A stretch of 64,000 bases of DNA from Fulvivirga ligni (GTDB lineage: Bacteria; Bacteroidota; Bacteroidia; Cytophagales; Cyclobacteriaceae). Each line of letters opens with the position of its first letter. Position 1 is the first letter of the stretch. The notes below the pieces were generated by a model. The model did not search any database, was not told where the DNA came from, and saw only the letters and a program-made list of their open reading frames with translations. The translations under genes and the position numbers were made by a program. The stretch covers positions 4,321,001 through 4,385,000 of the forward strand of contig NZ_CP089979.1 in assembly GCF_021389935.1 (NCBI RefSeq), given 5' to 3'. Positions 16,954-26,439 of the stretch are shown here, one piece after another.

Positions 16954-19130
16954 GAAGATTGACCATACTCCTGTTTGAACTCTAAATGACTAACTACCGC
17001 CTTAATCTGAGCATAGGTAATATCATCTCTAAGCGCTTCCTTAATCGGTTTTAGTCCAGGATCAGTTGTTTTTAAGATGGCCTGTTGTATTTCATTATAT
17101 AATTCATCAGAAACGAACACTTTCACATCCAAGTCTCCTGAAGCAATGCAGCTGGTAAGATGGTTCTCAACGGTTGTAGCCACTAGCCCTCTTTTCTCAG
17201 CAATTTGCTCTATGGTTAAACCCTCCTTGTATAGCGCCAAAGACTCCAATGAAGTACCTTTTGACTTACTTTTCTTTTTGGCTTTCTTTCGTTTAGCCGG
17301 CTTATTATGAATGGCAGTACTTAGATTATTCTCTTCACAATACTGCTGTACCATTTTCAAAAAGGCATCTCCATAACGCTGTATTTTCACCTCTCCAAAA
17401 CCGGAAATACGTTCTAGGCCTGCATTATCCATGGGTAGATAGGTGGCCAGCTCCTGCAAAGTAGCATCAGAAAATATCACATAAGGCGGTACATTTTCCT
17501 TATCAGCGAACTCAATTCTTAGGGCTCTTAGTTTCTCAAAAAGAGGCTTTTCATATGGTGGTGGAGCTTCCTCCTTAACGATGCCTTGCATAGGATCCTT
17601 CACTGCGGTGAGTTTAACATTCACCTTACCTTGCAGCACATCTTTGCTCCTCTCCGTTAATTCCAAAACAGGGTATTCACCATTGGATTTTTGCAGATAC
17701 CCGAGGTAGATGAGGTCTCGAATGAAATGTCCCCACTCCTCCTTACTCATGTCGGCGCCTACTCCATAGGTTTTTAGGGTCTTATGCTGATCTCTGATCT
17801 TGGCTGATTTGGAGCCCCTCAGAAAATCAATAACATAACCTTGCCCGAAGCGCTGGTCTAAACGTGCTACTGCCGAAAGGGCCTTTTGTGCGATGGTAGT
17901 ACCATCTATTTTTTCATCTTCGGCCAGGCATACATCACAGTTACCACATTCTCCGGGAGCATCTTCGTCGAAATACTTTAAAAGGTATTGTCTGCGGCAG
18001 GTTCTGAGGTCACCAAATTCGGCCATCTCGTCTAGCTTCTTTAATAAGACAGCCGTTTGTTCGGGATTGTTGTCAATTTGGACGAAGCCTTTCAGCTTCA
18101 TTACATCAGCATAACTATAGAACAGTAGTGTTTCACTGTCCAGACCATCTCTACCTGCCCTACCTGTTTCCTGATAGTAACCTTCTATATTTTTAGGCAA
18201 ATCCATATGCACCACAAAACGCACGTTGGATTTATCTATACCCATACCGAAAGCAATAGTGGCAGTGATAATCTTTACTTTATCATTAATGAAAAGATCC
18301 TGATGTTCATCTCGCTTTTCTCTAGGCAACCCTGCGTGATAAGGTAACGCATCAAAACCATCCTCTTTCAACCGCTCAGCCAGATCTTCAACGGAAGCCC
18401 GGGACAAACAATAGATAATACCTGAATCATCAGGGTGGGCCTGTAGAAAGCTAACTAAGTTCTCGTAGCTATTCCTCTTTGGCTGCACCAGGTATTTGAT
18501 GTTTGTTCTGTTGAAACTACTCACAAATACCCTGGCATCGGGAATACCTAGCTGCTGTACAATGTCTTTTCTGGTGAGCTTATCTGCAGTAGCCGTAAGC
18601 GCAATAACCGGTAAATTAGGAAAGGTCTCCTTCAATTTGGAGAGCATCGTATACTCCGGTCTGAAGTCATGACCCCACTGAGATATACAGTGAGCTTCAT
18701 CTATAGCTATGCAAGCTAAATTGATAGTTTTAAGGAAATCAAGAAAATCATCTCCTTTTCCTATGAGTCTTTCCGGAGCCAAGTACAAAAGTTTGAGCTG
18801 GCCACCACGAAGCTGAGAAAAGACGTTTGACTGTTCTTCTACTGTAAGTGTAGAATTAAGATAAGCTGAAGGTATACCATTTGCTCTTAAAGCATCTACC
18901 TGGTCTTTCATCAGGGCTATCAATGGTGAAACTACAATTGTTACACCATCCATCACCAAGGCTGGCACCTGATAGCACAATGACTTACCACCCCCGGTTG
19001 GCATAAGCACGAGGGTATCATTACCATCCAGCACATGGTCTATAATCTCCTTTTGCTTTAAGCGAAAGGAGCTATAGCCAAAATACTTTTTTAATACTTC
19101 CTGGGGTGATTGTTTGACAACTTCAGACAT
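16950..19130 (-). CDS. recQ: ATP-dependent DNA helicase RecQ
   Basis: This is a 3'-5' superfamily 2 helicase for recombination and fork repair. The Walker A motif MPTGGGKS is at 43-50 and the DEAH box at 144-147, followed by CISQWGHDFRPEY, the RecQ aromatic loop. The RecQ zinc site follows (CRRQYLLKYF to CGNCDVC, about 375-405), then the RQC winged helix and an HRDC domain (about 520-600). A lysine-rich linker (KPAKRKKAKKKSKSK) leads to a C-terminal helix-turn-helix of the RpcRecQ_C/HTH_40 type (about 630-720), an extension common in Bacteroidota and Firmicutes RecQ. The total of 726 residues fits that longer form. Confidence 0.96.
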   Translation of the reverse strand: MSEVVKQSPQEVLKKYFGYSSFRLKQKEIIDHVLDGNDTLVLMPTGGGKSLCYQVPALVMDGVTIVVSPLIALMKDQVDALRANGIPSAYLNSTLTVEEQSNVFSQLRGGQLKLLYLAPERLIGKGDDFLDFLKTINLACIAIDEAHCISQWGHDFRPEYTMLSKLKETFPNLPVIALTATADKLTRKDIVQQLGIPDARVFVSSFNRTNIKYLVQPKRNSYENLVSFLQAHPDDSGIIYCLSRASVEDLAERLKEDGFDALPYHAGLPREKRDEHQDLFINDKVKIITATIAFGMGIDKSNVRFVVHMDLPKNIEGYYQETGRAGRDGLDSETLLFYSYADVMKLKGFVQIDNNPEQTAVLLKKLDEMAEFGDLRTCRRQYLLKYFDEDAPGECGNCDVCLAEDEKIDGTTIAQKALSAVARLDQRFGQGYVIDFLRGSKSAKIRDQHKTLKTYGVGADMSKEEWGHFIRDLIYLGYLQKSNGEYPVLELTERSKDVLQGKVNVKLTAVKDPMQGIVKEEAPPPYEKPLFEKLRALRIEFADKENVPPYVIFSDATLQELATYLPMDNAGLERISGFGEVKIQRYGDAFLKMVQQYCEENNLSTAIHNKPAKRKKAKKKSKSKGTSLESLALYKEGLTIEQIAEKRGLVATTVENHLTSCIASGDLDVKVFVSDELYNEIQQAILKTTDPGLKPIKEALRDDITYAQIKAVVSHLEFKQEYGQSS

Positions 19131-19175
19131 ACGTTAAAGTTAACACATTAAAGCTGAAAATGTCCATACGAAGAA

Positions 19176-20465
19176 CTACCCAAATAATGCTCCCGCTATT
19201 GTGGCCGTCATCATAGTAGCCAGGGTAGCCGCAAATAGTGCCCTCATACCCAGACGTGATAAATCGCCTTGTCGGTTTGGAGCCATACCACCTATACCTC
19301 CAATCTGGATAGCAATAGAACTGAAGTTAGCGAAACCACATAAAGCATAAGTAGAGATTACAATAGCCTTTTGACTCAGCACGCCTGTGGCCTTCATATC
19401 TGCCAGACTTAGATAAGCTACAAACTCATTGATTACCACCTCCTGACCGAGTAAACTACCCACCTTAATGGTTTCATCCCAATCTACTCCCATAATGAAA
19501 GCGAAGGCTCTGAAAATCTGTCCTAATATATATTCTAAAGAGAATCCCTGGAATACACCATTGGTGCTTTCAACTACATATTGATTAAGTCCAGTAATGT
19601 CACCAATACCGTCTACCAAGATCCAGTTTAAAGCGTAAATAATGGCGATAAAGGCTAATAGCATACCAGCAATATTGATGGCTAAACCTACACCATCAGA
19701 AGCTCCTCTGGCAAGCGCATCAATAAGGTTTACACCCAGACTATCTTTACTTACTCTGATTTCAGTATCGATATCTTCTGGTCTGTCTTCTGGCATTACA
19801 ATTTTAGAAAGCACTATGGCTGCAGGTGCATTCATGATAGAAGCACTTAAAAGATAAGCGGCATATTTAGCTCTCTCTACAGGATCATCGCCACCAAGAA
19901 AGGCTACGTACCCGGCTAAAACACCACCAGCGATTGTGGCCATACCTCCGGTCATAAGACACATCAACTCAGAGGTAGTCATATTTTTAACGAATGGTCT
20001 TACTAAAAGAGGCGCTTCTGTTTGCCCCAGGAAGATATTACCCGCAGCAGATAAGCTTTCTGCCCCTGATAATCTCATGGTGCGAGACATAATCCAGGCA
20101 ATACCGAAAACTATTTTCTGCAATATCCCCAGGTAATACAACCCTGCTGATACGGTGGAGAAGAAAATTACGGTTGGTAACACCTGAAAGGCAAAGATAA
20201 AACCGAACTTTTCTGTTTTTGTAAGATCTCCGAACAAGAAATTAGCACCTTCTGAGGCAAAGCTCAAAAAGGTAACGAACTTACCGCTGATCCATGAAAA
20301 CATGTCTTCAACAAAGCCCACTTTAGTGATTAGTATCGCAAATACCAACTGCAACAATACCCCTACTCCCACGAGTTTCCAATCAATAGCTTTTCTATTT
20401 TTTGAAAACAGAAAGGCAATAGCTATTAACACTATTAGCCCTACAAATCCTCTTATGTAATCCAT
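19176..20465 (-). CDS. Concentrative nucleoside transporter (CNT/NupC family)
   Basis: This inner-membrane symporter imports nucleosides with H+ or Na+. The protein has 429 residues with about 10 membrane segments, usual for NupC. Diagnostic motifs are GNIFLGQTEAPLLVRPF (helical hairpin 1 substrate motif) near 145 and CGFANFSSIAIQIGGIGGMAP near 375. It ends in LATMMTATIAGALFG. It lies downstream of the etfB-etfA-DUF151 cluster on the same strand but is separated from it by a hairpin terminator, so it probably has its own transcript. Confidence 0.95.
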   Translation of the reverse strand: MDYIRGFVGLIVLIAIAFLFSKNRKAIDWKLVGVGVLLQLVFAILITKVGFVEDMFSWISGKFVTFLSFASEGANFLFGDLTKTEKFGFIFAFQVLPTVIFFSTVSAGLYYLGILQKIVFGIAWIMSRTMRLSGAESLSAAGNIFLGQTEAPLLVRPFVKNMTTSELMCLMTGGMATIAGGVLAGYVAFLGGDDPVERAKYAAYLLSASIMNAPAAIVLSKIVMPEDRPEDIDTEIRVSKDSLGVNLIDALARGASDGVGLAINIAGMLLAFIAIIYALNWILVDGIGDITGLNQYVVESTNGVFQGFSLEYILGQIFRAFAFIMGVDWDETIKVGSLLGQEVVINEFVAYLSLADMKATGVLSQKAIVISTYALCGFANFSSIAIQIGGIGGMAPNRQGDLSRLGMRALFAATLATMMTATIAGALFG

Positions 20466-20481
20466 GTATTAGTAAAAACAT

Positions 20482-20514
20482 AAAAAGGCCTTTCTGTTAA
20501 GGAAAGACCTTTTT
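20482..20514. terminator. Terminator between the DUF151 gene and the nucleoside transporter gene
   Basis: A stem of about 12 bp with one mismatch (AAAAAGGCCTTTC / GAAAGACCTTTTT) is flanked by A and T runs. It ends transcription of the etf-DUF151 unit in the minus direction. Confidence 0.85.
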
Positions 20515-20527
20515 GATATAGTAAATA

Positions 20528-21127
20528 TTAGTTTCTTCTACTTAATTCGTCTCTTATTTTAGCTGCCTTTTCGTAGTCTTCTTTTTCTATGGCATCATCC
20601 AGCATCTCGTTTAGCTTATCTATAGAAAGGTTCTTTAGATCATCACCTTTCTTAGCCTCCTTCTTCTCAGATGACTTTATTTCACTTTTTATCTCAGCGA
20701 TATCATCTTCAGACTCATCTGTAAGCACGATACCTGCTTCTGCCAAAATTGCCTCATATGTATAAATGGGTGCATCAAAACGAAGACCTATAGCTATGGC
20801 ATCAGACGGTCGGGCATCAATTTCTATTGATTTCTCACCGTTGCTACACATAATCTTTGCAAAGAAAACCCCTTCCTTAAGATCAGAGATTACTATCTCT
20901 TCTACCTTATAATCAAACCCCTGAGCAAATGACTTAAACAAATCATGTGTCATGGGTCTATTAGGGATAATTTTCTCTATCTCTATTGCTATAGCTTGCG
21001 CTTCGAACATTCCAATGATGATCGGCAATCTTCTACTTCCATCAGTTTCTCCCAGTACCAGAGCAAAAGAGCCCGACTGTGATTGACTAGATGACAGACC
21101 TAATATTTCTAATTTTATCTTATCCAC
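20528..21127 (-). CDS. DUF151 bifunctional-nuclease-family protein with C-terminal UVR motif
   Basis: The N-terminal part (about 1-130) is a BFN/DUF151 domain, opening with MDKIKLEILGLSSSQSQSGS and containing RRLPIIIGMFEAQAIAIE and RPSDAIAIGLR. The C-terminal 35 residues (KLNEMLDDAIEKEDYEKAAK) form a UvrB/UvrC-type interaction motif, the standard Bacteroidota architecture. An acidic/lysine linker joins them. The start is GTG at 21127, 3 bp after the etfA stop; no ATG would keep the conserved N-terminus. The biochemical function in bacteria is unsettled (a plant homologue has nuclease activity). It is co-transcribed with etfBA. Confidence 0.93.
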   Translation of the reverse strand: MDKIKLEILGLSSSQSQSGSFALVLGETDGSRRLPIIIGMFEAQAIAIEIEKIIPNRPMTHDLFKSFAQGFDYKVEEIVISDLKEGVFFAKIMCSNGEKSIEIDARPSDAIAIGLRFDAPIYTYEAILAEAGIVLTDESEDDIAEIKSEIKSSEKKEAKKGDDLKNLSIDKLNEMLDDAIEKEDYEKAAKIRDELSRRN

Positions 21128-21130
21128 CTA

Positions 21131-22087
21131 TTACTTGGCTGCTCTAATTGCTTCAGTTAATTTAGGTACCACTTCGAAAGCATCTCCTACTATACCGTAG
21201 TCAGCTGCTTTGAAAAATGGCGCTTCAGGATCTTTATTGATCACTACAATATACTTAGAAGAGTTAACCCCTGCTAAGTGCTGTATAGCTCCTGAAATAC
21301 CAACAGCAATGTATAATTGCGGACTTACCTTTACTCCAGTTTGTCCTACGTGCTCATGGTGAGGTCTCCAGTCCATATCAGATACTGGCTTGCTACAACC
21401 GGTAGCGGCACCTAGTTCTTTGGCAAGATCTTCGATCATGCCCCAGTTTTCAGGACCTTTCAATCCTCTTCCGCCAGAAACTACAATTTCTGCTTCTGGT
21501 AAAAGCACTTCACCCGTAGCCTTATCAGTACTGGTGATTTTAGTATCAAATTCGCTATCACCCAAATCTACTGAGAAGGCTTCCACAGAGGCAGAACCAC
21601 CTGTTTCTTTCACTTCTGCAGCATTCTTTTTGATAGCTATAATTTTCTTGTCTTTTGTAAGCTCTACATTGGCAAATGCTTTACCAGTGTAAATGCTTCT
21701 CTTCACTTTAAATCCTCCGTTAGTGTCCGGTAATTCTACTACGTTAGAAACCAAACTGGCATCTAATTTAACAGCCACCCTGGCAGATACGGGATTACCC
21801 AAAGATGAATTAGCAAGCACAAGCACCTCAGCGCCAGCACTTTCCATAGCCTTGCTGATTACCGTAGCATAAGCCTGGATTACACCCTGATTTAATTTTT
21901 CATCATTAGCATGAAGCACTTTAGAGGCACCGAAGTTACCCAAAGACTCAAGCTCTGACTGATCTATATTATTACCTAAAGCTAAAGCAGTAACATCTCC
22001 ACCCATAGCTGCTGCATAAGCTACAGCCTCAAGAGAAGTTTTCTTCACCTTGCCTTCAGCACTTTCTACAAAAACTAATATTGACAT
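21131..22087 (-). CDS. etfA: Electron transfer flavoprotein, alpha subunit
   Basis: EtfA carries FAD and, with EtfB, passes electrons from acyl-CoA and other dehydrogenases to the ETF:quinone oxidoreductase. The protein has 318 residues, the usual size. The C-terminal FAD-binding domain has the signature VSGGRGLKGPENWGMIEDLA, then GATGCSKPVSD, HEHVGQTGVKVSP and the YIAVGISGAIQHLAGV motif. It follows etfB by 40 bp and precedes the DUF151 gene by 3 bp, forming one operon. Confidence 0.97.
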   Translation of the reverse strand: MSILVFVESAEGKVKKTSLEAVAYAAAMGGDVTALALGNNIDQSELESLGNFGASKVLHANDEKLNQGVIQAYATVISKAMESAGAEVLVLANSSLGNPVSARVAVKLDASLVSNVVELPDTNGGFKVKRSIYTGKAFANVELTKDKKIIAIKKNAAEVKETGGSASVEAFSVDLGDSEFDTKITSTDKATGEVLLPEAEIVVSGGRGLKGPENWGMIEDLAKELGAATGCSKPVSDMDWRPHHEHVGQTGVKVSPQLYIAVGISGAIQHLAGVNSSKYIVVINKDPEAPFFKAADYGIVGDAFEVVPKLTEAIRAAK

Positions 22088-22127
22088 AATGATTGGTTTT
22101 TCTGATTGTTGATTAAGACTAATACCC

Positions 22128-22865
22128 TTAAATTACTTTAGCATCGTTTTTAAGCAAGTTAACTAACTCTGCTACGTTATCGGCATCAACCATTTTCACA
22201 TCACCTTTAGCAGGTGGCATTTCATATTTCTCAAGCTTAGTACTTTGCTCAGAAACTGATGGCTCCACTACGTTCAAAGGTTTTGTTCTGGCAGACATAA
22301 TACCTCTCATATTAGGTATTTTCCATTCTGCAATAGGTTCCTGACAGCCAGCAACAAACGGCATCTTAACCTCAATATTTTCTTTACCTCCTTCTATCTC
22401 TCTGGTCATTTTGGCTGTATCACCTTCTATATCCAAAGTCATTACAGGCGAAACAGATGGCAAACCTAAAAGCTCACCTACCATACCATGAACCATACCG
22501 CCATTGAAATCGATAGATTCTCTTCCCATAAGGATCAGGTCATAACCAGCATCTTTTGCTACATGAGCTATTTCTTTGGCTACAAAGAAAGAGTCTGTAG
22601 GCTCAGCATTAACTCTGATAGCCTCATCAGCACCAATAGCTAAAGCTTTTCTTATTGTAGGCTCTGTTTCTGCAGTTCCTACGTTTAAAACAGTAATAGA
22701 TCCACCACTTTGCTCTTTTAGCTCTACGGCTCTGGCTAATGCATAGTCGTCGTAAGGCCCAATGATGTATTGTACGCCGTTCTTATCAAACTCAGTATCG
22801 CCATTGGTAAAAGCAATACGTGAAGTTGTATCAGGCACATGTGTTATACAAACTAGTATTTTCAT
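22128..22865 (-). CDS. etfB: Electron transfer flavoprotein, beta subunit
   Basis: EtfB is the AMP-binding partner of EtfA in the soluble heterodimer. The product of 245 residues begins MKILVCITHVPDTTSRIAF and carries IIGPYDDYALARAVELKEQ and DLILMGRESIDFNGGMVHGM, both typical of the family. The C-terminal arm (MSARTKPLNVVEP to the end) would wrap around EtfA. It is the first gene of etfB-etfA-DUF151 and is transcribed away from the TPR gene across an intergenic gap of 90 bp. Confidence 0.97.
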   Translation of the reverse strand: MKILVCITHVPDTTSRIAFTNGDTEFDKNGVQYIIGPYDDYALARAVELKEQSGGSITVLNVGTAETEPTIRKALAIGADEAIRVNAEPTDSFFVAKEIAHVAKDAGYDLILMGRESIDFNGGMVHGMVGELLGLPSVSPVMTLDIEGDTAKMTREIEGGKENIEVKMPFVAGCQEPIAEWKIPNMRGIMSARTKPLNVVEPSVSEQSTKLEKYEMPPAKGDVKMVDADNVAELVNLLKNDAKVI

Positions 22866-22955
22866 TTATTTCGAGGCTTTTATAGTAGTTATTAGTATGC
22901 TATTATTTTTGCAGCGAAGATAACGAATAATGAACCAAATAAAAATTGTATAATA

Positions 22956-23276
22956 ATGAATTCTAACCGTATAAATCAACTACTTGACTTTTTAAAAGAA
23001 GATCCAAACGATGCCTTCACTCTTTATGCGCTGGCCACAGAATATAGAAAATCTGATACGGACAAAGCACTGGAATATTATGAGGTCTTGCTCAATGATC
23101 ACCCTGACTACTTAGCTACCTACTACCACGCGGCTAACCTTTACCTGGATTTGGAAGATAGAGATAAAGCAGAAAAAGTATTTGTAAAAGGAATTGAGCT
23201 GGCCAAACAACAAAACAATTCCTTACTACTTCGTGAACTTCAAAATGCTTATAATAACTTCTTATTTGATGATTAA
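22956..23276 (+). CDS. Small TPR protein, 106 aa
   Basis: The protein is almost entirely two to three tetratricopeptide repeats (DPNDAFTLYALATEYRKSDTDKALEYYEVLL, split as the motifs ALATEY and ALEYYEVLL, then YHAANLYLDLEDRDKAEKVF). It has no signal peptide, so it should be a cytoplasmic adaptor. The upstream DNA holds TATTTTTG at 22904-22911, a -7-like element, but no TTG lies at the right distance. This is a known small conserved gene type in Bacteroidota without an assigned function. Confidence 0.85.
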   Translation: MNSNRINQLLDFLKEDPNDAFTLYALATEYRKSDTDKALEYYEVLLNDHPDYLATYYHAANLYLDLEDRDKAEKVFVKGIELAKQQNNSLLLRELQNAYNNFLFDD

Positions 23277-23349
23277 ATATTTACTAAAAAATTTAGCAAT
23301 TCAAGTTTTAATTATTTGATATTCAAGTCATTAAACACTTTTATTTAAA

Positions 23350-24342
23350 CTAAAATTTAACGACCACTTTACCCATTTTGGATGGCTTAGCTATTTCGTT
23401 AAATGACTCTACAATATTATCAAAAGGCTTCACAGAACTGAGCAATGGCTTAATGTCATGCTTCTCTACGAACCTGAGCATTTCTACAAATTCAGTATCA
23501 TTACCCATGGTGCTACCTTGTAGTGTGATCTGGTTCCAGAACATTCTGTAGAGGTCTATGGATGACGGCAGGCCGTTAGTTGCGCCATAGAAAACTACCC
23601 TGCCACCAGGTCTCATAATCTTTAGAAAACTATTTACCTGATCTCCTCCAGCACTATCAATCACTACGTCAAAACCGCCTTTGGTTTGCCAAGGATTCTT
23701 GTACCAGTTAGGCAATTTATAATTGAACCCACCGGCAGCTCCCATCTCCAGAGCCATATTAATTTTTTCAGGACGGCCGCTGGTAACATAAACTTTAGCA
23801 CCTACCGCAATGGAAAACTGAAAGGCAAACTGAGCAACTCCACCACCAAAACCTGAGATAAGCACATGAGCCCCATGCGTAATCTTACCATGATGGAAAC
23901 AGGCTCTATATGCGGTAAGACCAGCTAAAGGTAATGCCGCGGCCTCTTCAGCTGACAATCCTTGAGGCATTCTATGAATTCTATTAGCTGGCACTTTTAC
24001 ATATTCAGCAAAAGTACCATGAGAAGGCATGCCCAGAATAGAGTATTCACGGCTTTGCACATCCTTATCGGGGCCCCAATCACGGTTAGGATTAATAATT
24101 ACCTGCTGGCCAGACCATTTCTTATCTACACCAGCACCCAACTCTACAACTTCACCCACTCCGTCTGAGCCCAATACAGAGTTCAATTCAATGTTGGGGT
24201 ATTTACCCTCACGAATAAACTGATCTCTTTTATTCAAAGCGGCGGCCTGCATTTTCACCAATACTTCACCTTCACCACACTTTGGCTTGTCTATATCTAT
24301 AATCTCAATTGCTCCCGGAGAAGTTAAAACTAATGCCTTCAT
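23350..24342 (-). CDS. Zinc-type alcohol dehydrogenase/quinone oxidoreductase family (MDR)
   Basis: This is a medium-chain dehydrogenase/reductase of 330 residues, likely NADPH-dependent. The N-terminal GroES-like domain contains MQAAALNKRDQFIREGKYP and GSDGVGEVVELGAGV. The nucleotide-binding Rossmann fold has AHVLISGFGGGVAQFAFQFS (about 155-175). The structural-zinc cysteine cluster of classical alcohol dehydrogenases is absent, so a quinone- or enone-reductase role is more likely than alcohol oxidation. The substrate is unknown. It stands alone between the TPR gene and dnaB, with convergent and codirectional neighbours respectively. Confidence 0.88.
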   Translation of the reverse strand: MKALVLTSPGAIEIIDIDKPKCGEGEVLVKMQAAALNKRDQFIREGKYPNIELNSVLGSDGVGEVVELGAGVDKKWSGQQVIINPNRDWGPDKDVQSREYSILGMPSHGTFAEYVKVPANRIHRMPQGLSAEEAAALPLAGLTAYRACFHHGKITHGAHVLISGFGGGVAQFAFQFSIAVGAKVYVTSGRPEKINMALEMGAAGGFNYKLPNWYKNPWQTKGGFDVVIDSAGGDQVNSFLKIMRPGGRVVFYGATNGLPSSIDLYRMFWNQITLQGSTMGNDTEFVEMLRFVEKHDIKPLLSSVKPFDNIVESFNEIAKPSKMGKVVVKF

Positions 24343-24454
24343 CGATTTATATTAAAAATTCCAATTATTTTATTTCAACCAAGCAAAATAAGTGTAATTC
24401 CTGACCATTATTCATGATCAAATCATACTATTCTGCGCTCATTAAAGATAAAAA

Positions 24455-24483
24455 AAGCTGACCATAATGTTAATGATCAGCTT
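24455..24483 (-). terminator. Rho-independent terminator of dnaB
   Basis: Read on the minus strand, a stem of 10 pairs with one mismatch (AAGCTGATCAT / ATGGTCAGCTT) is followed by TTTTTTATC, 30 bp after the dnaB stop. Confidence 0.8.
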
Positions 24484-24513
24484 AGAAAGAATTTTTAATA
24501 TAAAATTTAAATC

Positions 24514-26085
24514 TTAGAAAGGAGCATCGTCCTCATCCGGACCGCTATAACCAAAGCCACCGCCTGAAGAATTGCCATTATCCTCGTTTAATCTACTTCC
24601 CAAAGTGATAGTACCAGGACTATCGTCAAACTCTGCAGGTATACCACCAGCATCAGGGAATCCTCCGCCAGCAAAGCCTCCTGGATCCAAATCTGCGAAT
24701 TTGGTGTATTTACCAATAAATTTAAGACTAACGTTTTCTAATGAACCACTTCTGTGCTTCGCGATGATTACTTCACCAGTACCCGTGGTAGGCATACCAT
24801 TCTCATCTTCAGTAATACCGTAGTATTCAGGACGGTAAAGGAACATTACCATATCCGCATCCTGCTCAATTGATCCTGATTCCCTCAAATCCGAAAGCTG
24901 TGGTCTCTTATCTCCACCCCTGGTTTCCACGGCCCTACTTAACTGAGATAGTGCAATTACCGGTACGTTAAGCTCTTTTGCAATCTGCTTCAGCGCCCTG
25001 GATATGGATGCAATTTCCTGCTCACGGTTACCCCCACCTTTACCAGAGTCTCCACTCATCAGCTGCAAGTAGTCAATAACTATCAGCTGAATGTCGTTCT
25101 GAGCTTTAAGACGTCTACACTTCGCTCTTAATTCAAGAATGGAAAGCGCCGGAGTATCATCTATAAATATTGGGGCACTACTTAGCTTATTGGTTTTATG
25201 AATTAGCTGCTGCCACTCATAATCAGCCAGGTTTCCCTTTTTAATCTTTTCACTTTCCAGCTCTGCCTCAGCAGAGATAAGCCTGTTTACCAGCTGTACT
25301 GATGACATCTCCAGTGAGAAGATAGCCACAGCATGGTTAAAGTCTACGGCCGCGTTTCTAAGTGCAGAAACTACGAATGCGGTTTTACCCATCGCAGGAC
25401 GAGCCGCAATGATCACAAGGTCAGTTCTTTGCCAGCCAGATGTTACTCTATCTAAAGCAGAGAAGCCACTTGGCACCCCGGTAAGTCCGTCTTTATGATT
25501 TTTCCTTTCCTCTAATTCTTGAATAGCCTGAGCCATCAAAGAACGCATGTTATCATAGTTCTTTCGGATGTTAGCTTCAGAGATTTCGAAAAGAGATGAT
25601 TCTGTTTTATCTAACAGCTGAAATACATCAGTAGTATCTTCATAAGCATCGTGCTGAATCTCAGATGATACGCGAATTAATTCACGTTTAATTGACATCT
25701 CAATTATTACACGCGCATGAAATTCTACGTTAGCCGCAGAACTTACCTTAGACGTAAGCTCAGCCAGGTAATAAGATCCCCCCGTCATTTCCAGCTTGGC
25801 GTTCTTACGTAGCTGATTAGCCACAGTACGCATATCTACTGGCTCCGAGTTATTAAAGAGCTCCACAATGGCATTATAAATTTCCTTGTGAGCATCCTTA
25901 TAAAAACTACCTGGTTTTAGAATATCAATTACGGTGGTAAGTGCGTCTTTTTCAAGCATTAACGCACCCAAAACTGCCTCTTCCAGATCGATTGCCTGAG
26001 GAGGAACTTTCCCCAAACCATCGTTTACATCACGCGCCATACGATTTGGCTTCAGCCCTACTCTGAGAGACGAATTATTTTCCAT
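24514..26085 (-). CDS. dnaB: Replicative DNA helicase
   Basis: This is the hexameric 5'-3' replication helicase. The N-terminal domain (about 25-130, LEEAVLGALMLEKDAL) is followed by the RecA-like domain with Walker A AARPAMGKTAFV near 235 and Walker B IQLIVIDYLQLMSG near 345. The DnaB motif RESGSIEQDADMVMFLYRPEYYG lies near 425, written here in two parts, RESGSIEQDAD and MVMFLYRPEYYG. A glycine- and acid-rich tail (GGGFGYSGPDEDDAPF) ends the protein, like the flexible tails of SSB-interacting proteins. At 523 residues it is slightly longer than E. coli DnaB because of that tail. No intein is present. It faces away from the DnaA-box cluster upstream. Confidence 0.97.
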   Translation of the reverse strand: MENNSSLRVGLKPNRMARDVNDGLGKVPPQAIDLEEAVLGALMLEKDALTTVIDILKPGSFYKDAHKEIYNAIVELFNNSEPVDMRTVANQLRKNAKLEMTGGSYYLAELTSKVSSAANVEFHARVIIEMSIKRELIRVSSEIQHDAYEDTTDVFQLLDKTESSLFEISEANIRKNYDNMRSLMAQAIQELEERKNHKDGLTGVPSGFSALDRVTSGWQRTDLVIIAARPAMGKTAFVVSALRNAAVDFNHAVAIFSLEMSSVQLVNRLISAEAELESEKIKKGNLADYEWQQLIHKTNKLSSAPIFIDDTPALSILELRAKCRRLKAQNDIQLIVIDYLQLMSGDSGKGGGNREQEIASISRALKQIAKELNVPVIALSQLSRAVETRGGDKRPQLSDLRESGSIEQDADMVMFLYRPEYYGITEDENGMPTTGTGEVIIAKHRSGSLENVSLKFIGKYTKFADLDPGGFAGGGFPDAGGIPAEFDDSPGTITLGSRLNEDNGNSSGGGFGYSGPDEDDAPF

Positions 26086-26439
26086 GTAGTGGTTGCTATT
26101 TGATTAGTTCAACTGATTCTAGCTTCAAACGTAAAAAGAATTTCTGCCACTACCAATTCGGTGTGCATTGCTGCAAAAATTGCAAACAGTATACAGAAAA
26201 GGTTATATTCTATGCCATATTTGGAAAATTCTTACACTGCTTAAACAGTTTATCCACATTGCAATTTTACGCTATCCACAAATGCCTAACGCAAAATGTT
26301 GAAAACTCATTCACTTATAAACAAAAAATATCGTTATCCACATTTTTATCCACATCTGTTTAAAGGTAGATTTTTAGCATCCATTTATAATTTTTATCTT
26401 AATTTTGACCTTTAATCAAAGAACCTACAGAAAGAAAAT
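26086..26439. other. Candidate replication origin (or DnaA-regulated region) between dnaB and mpl
   Basis: This 354-bp gap contains no convincing gene. TTATCCACA, the perfect DnaA box, occurs at 26250-26258, 26334-26342 and 26346-26354, and CTATCCACA (one mismatch) at 26272-26280, all in the same orientation. AT-rich stretches lie at 26306-26333 and 26384-26416, suitable as an unwinding element. The neighbours diverge: dnaB leftward, mpl rightward. TAATTTTG at 26400-26407 could be the -7 element for mpl. The alternative is a DnaA-controlled dnaB promoter. Confidence 0.65.

Noticed and set aside
26100-26363. 87-aa open frame within the dnaB-mpl gap
   Set aside because: It runs through the DnaA boxes, has unusual composition (many Cys, Phe, Ser) and no recognisable domain; the non-coding origin reading explains the sequence better.
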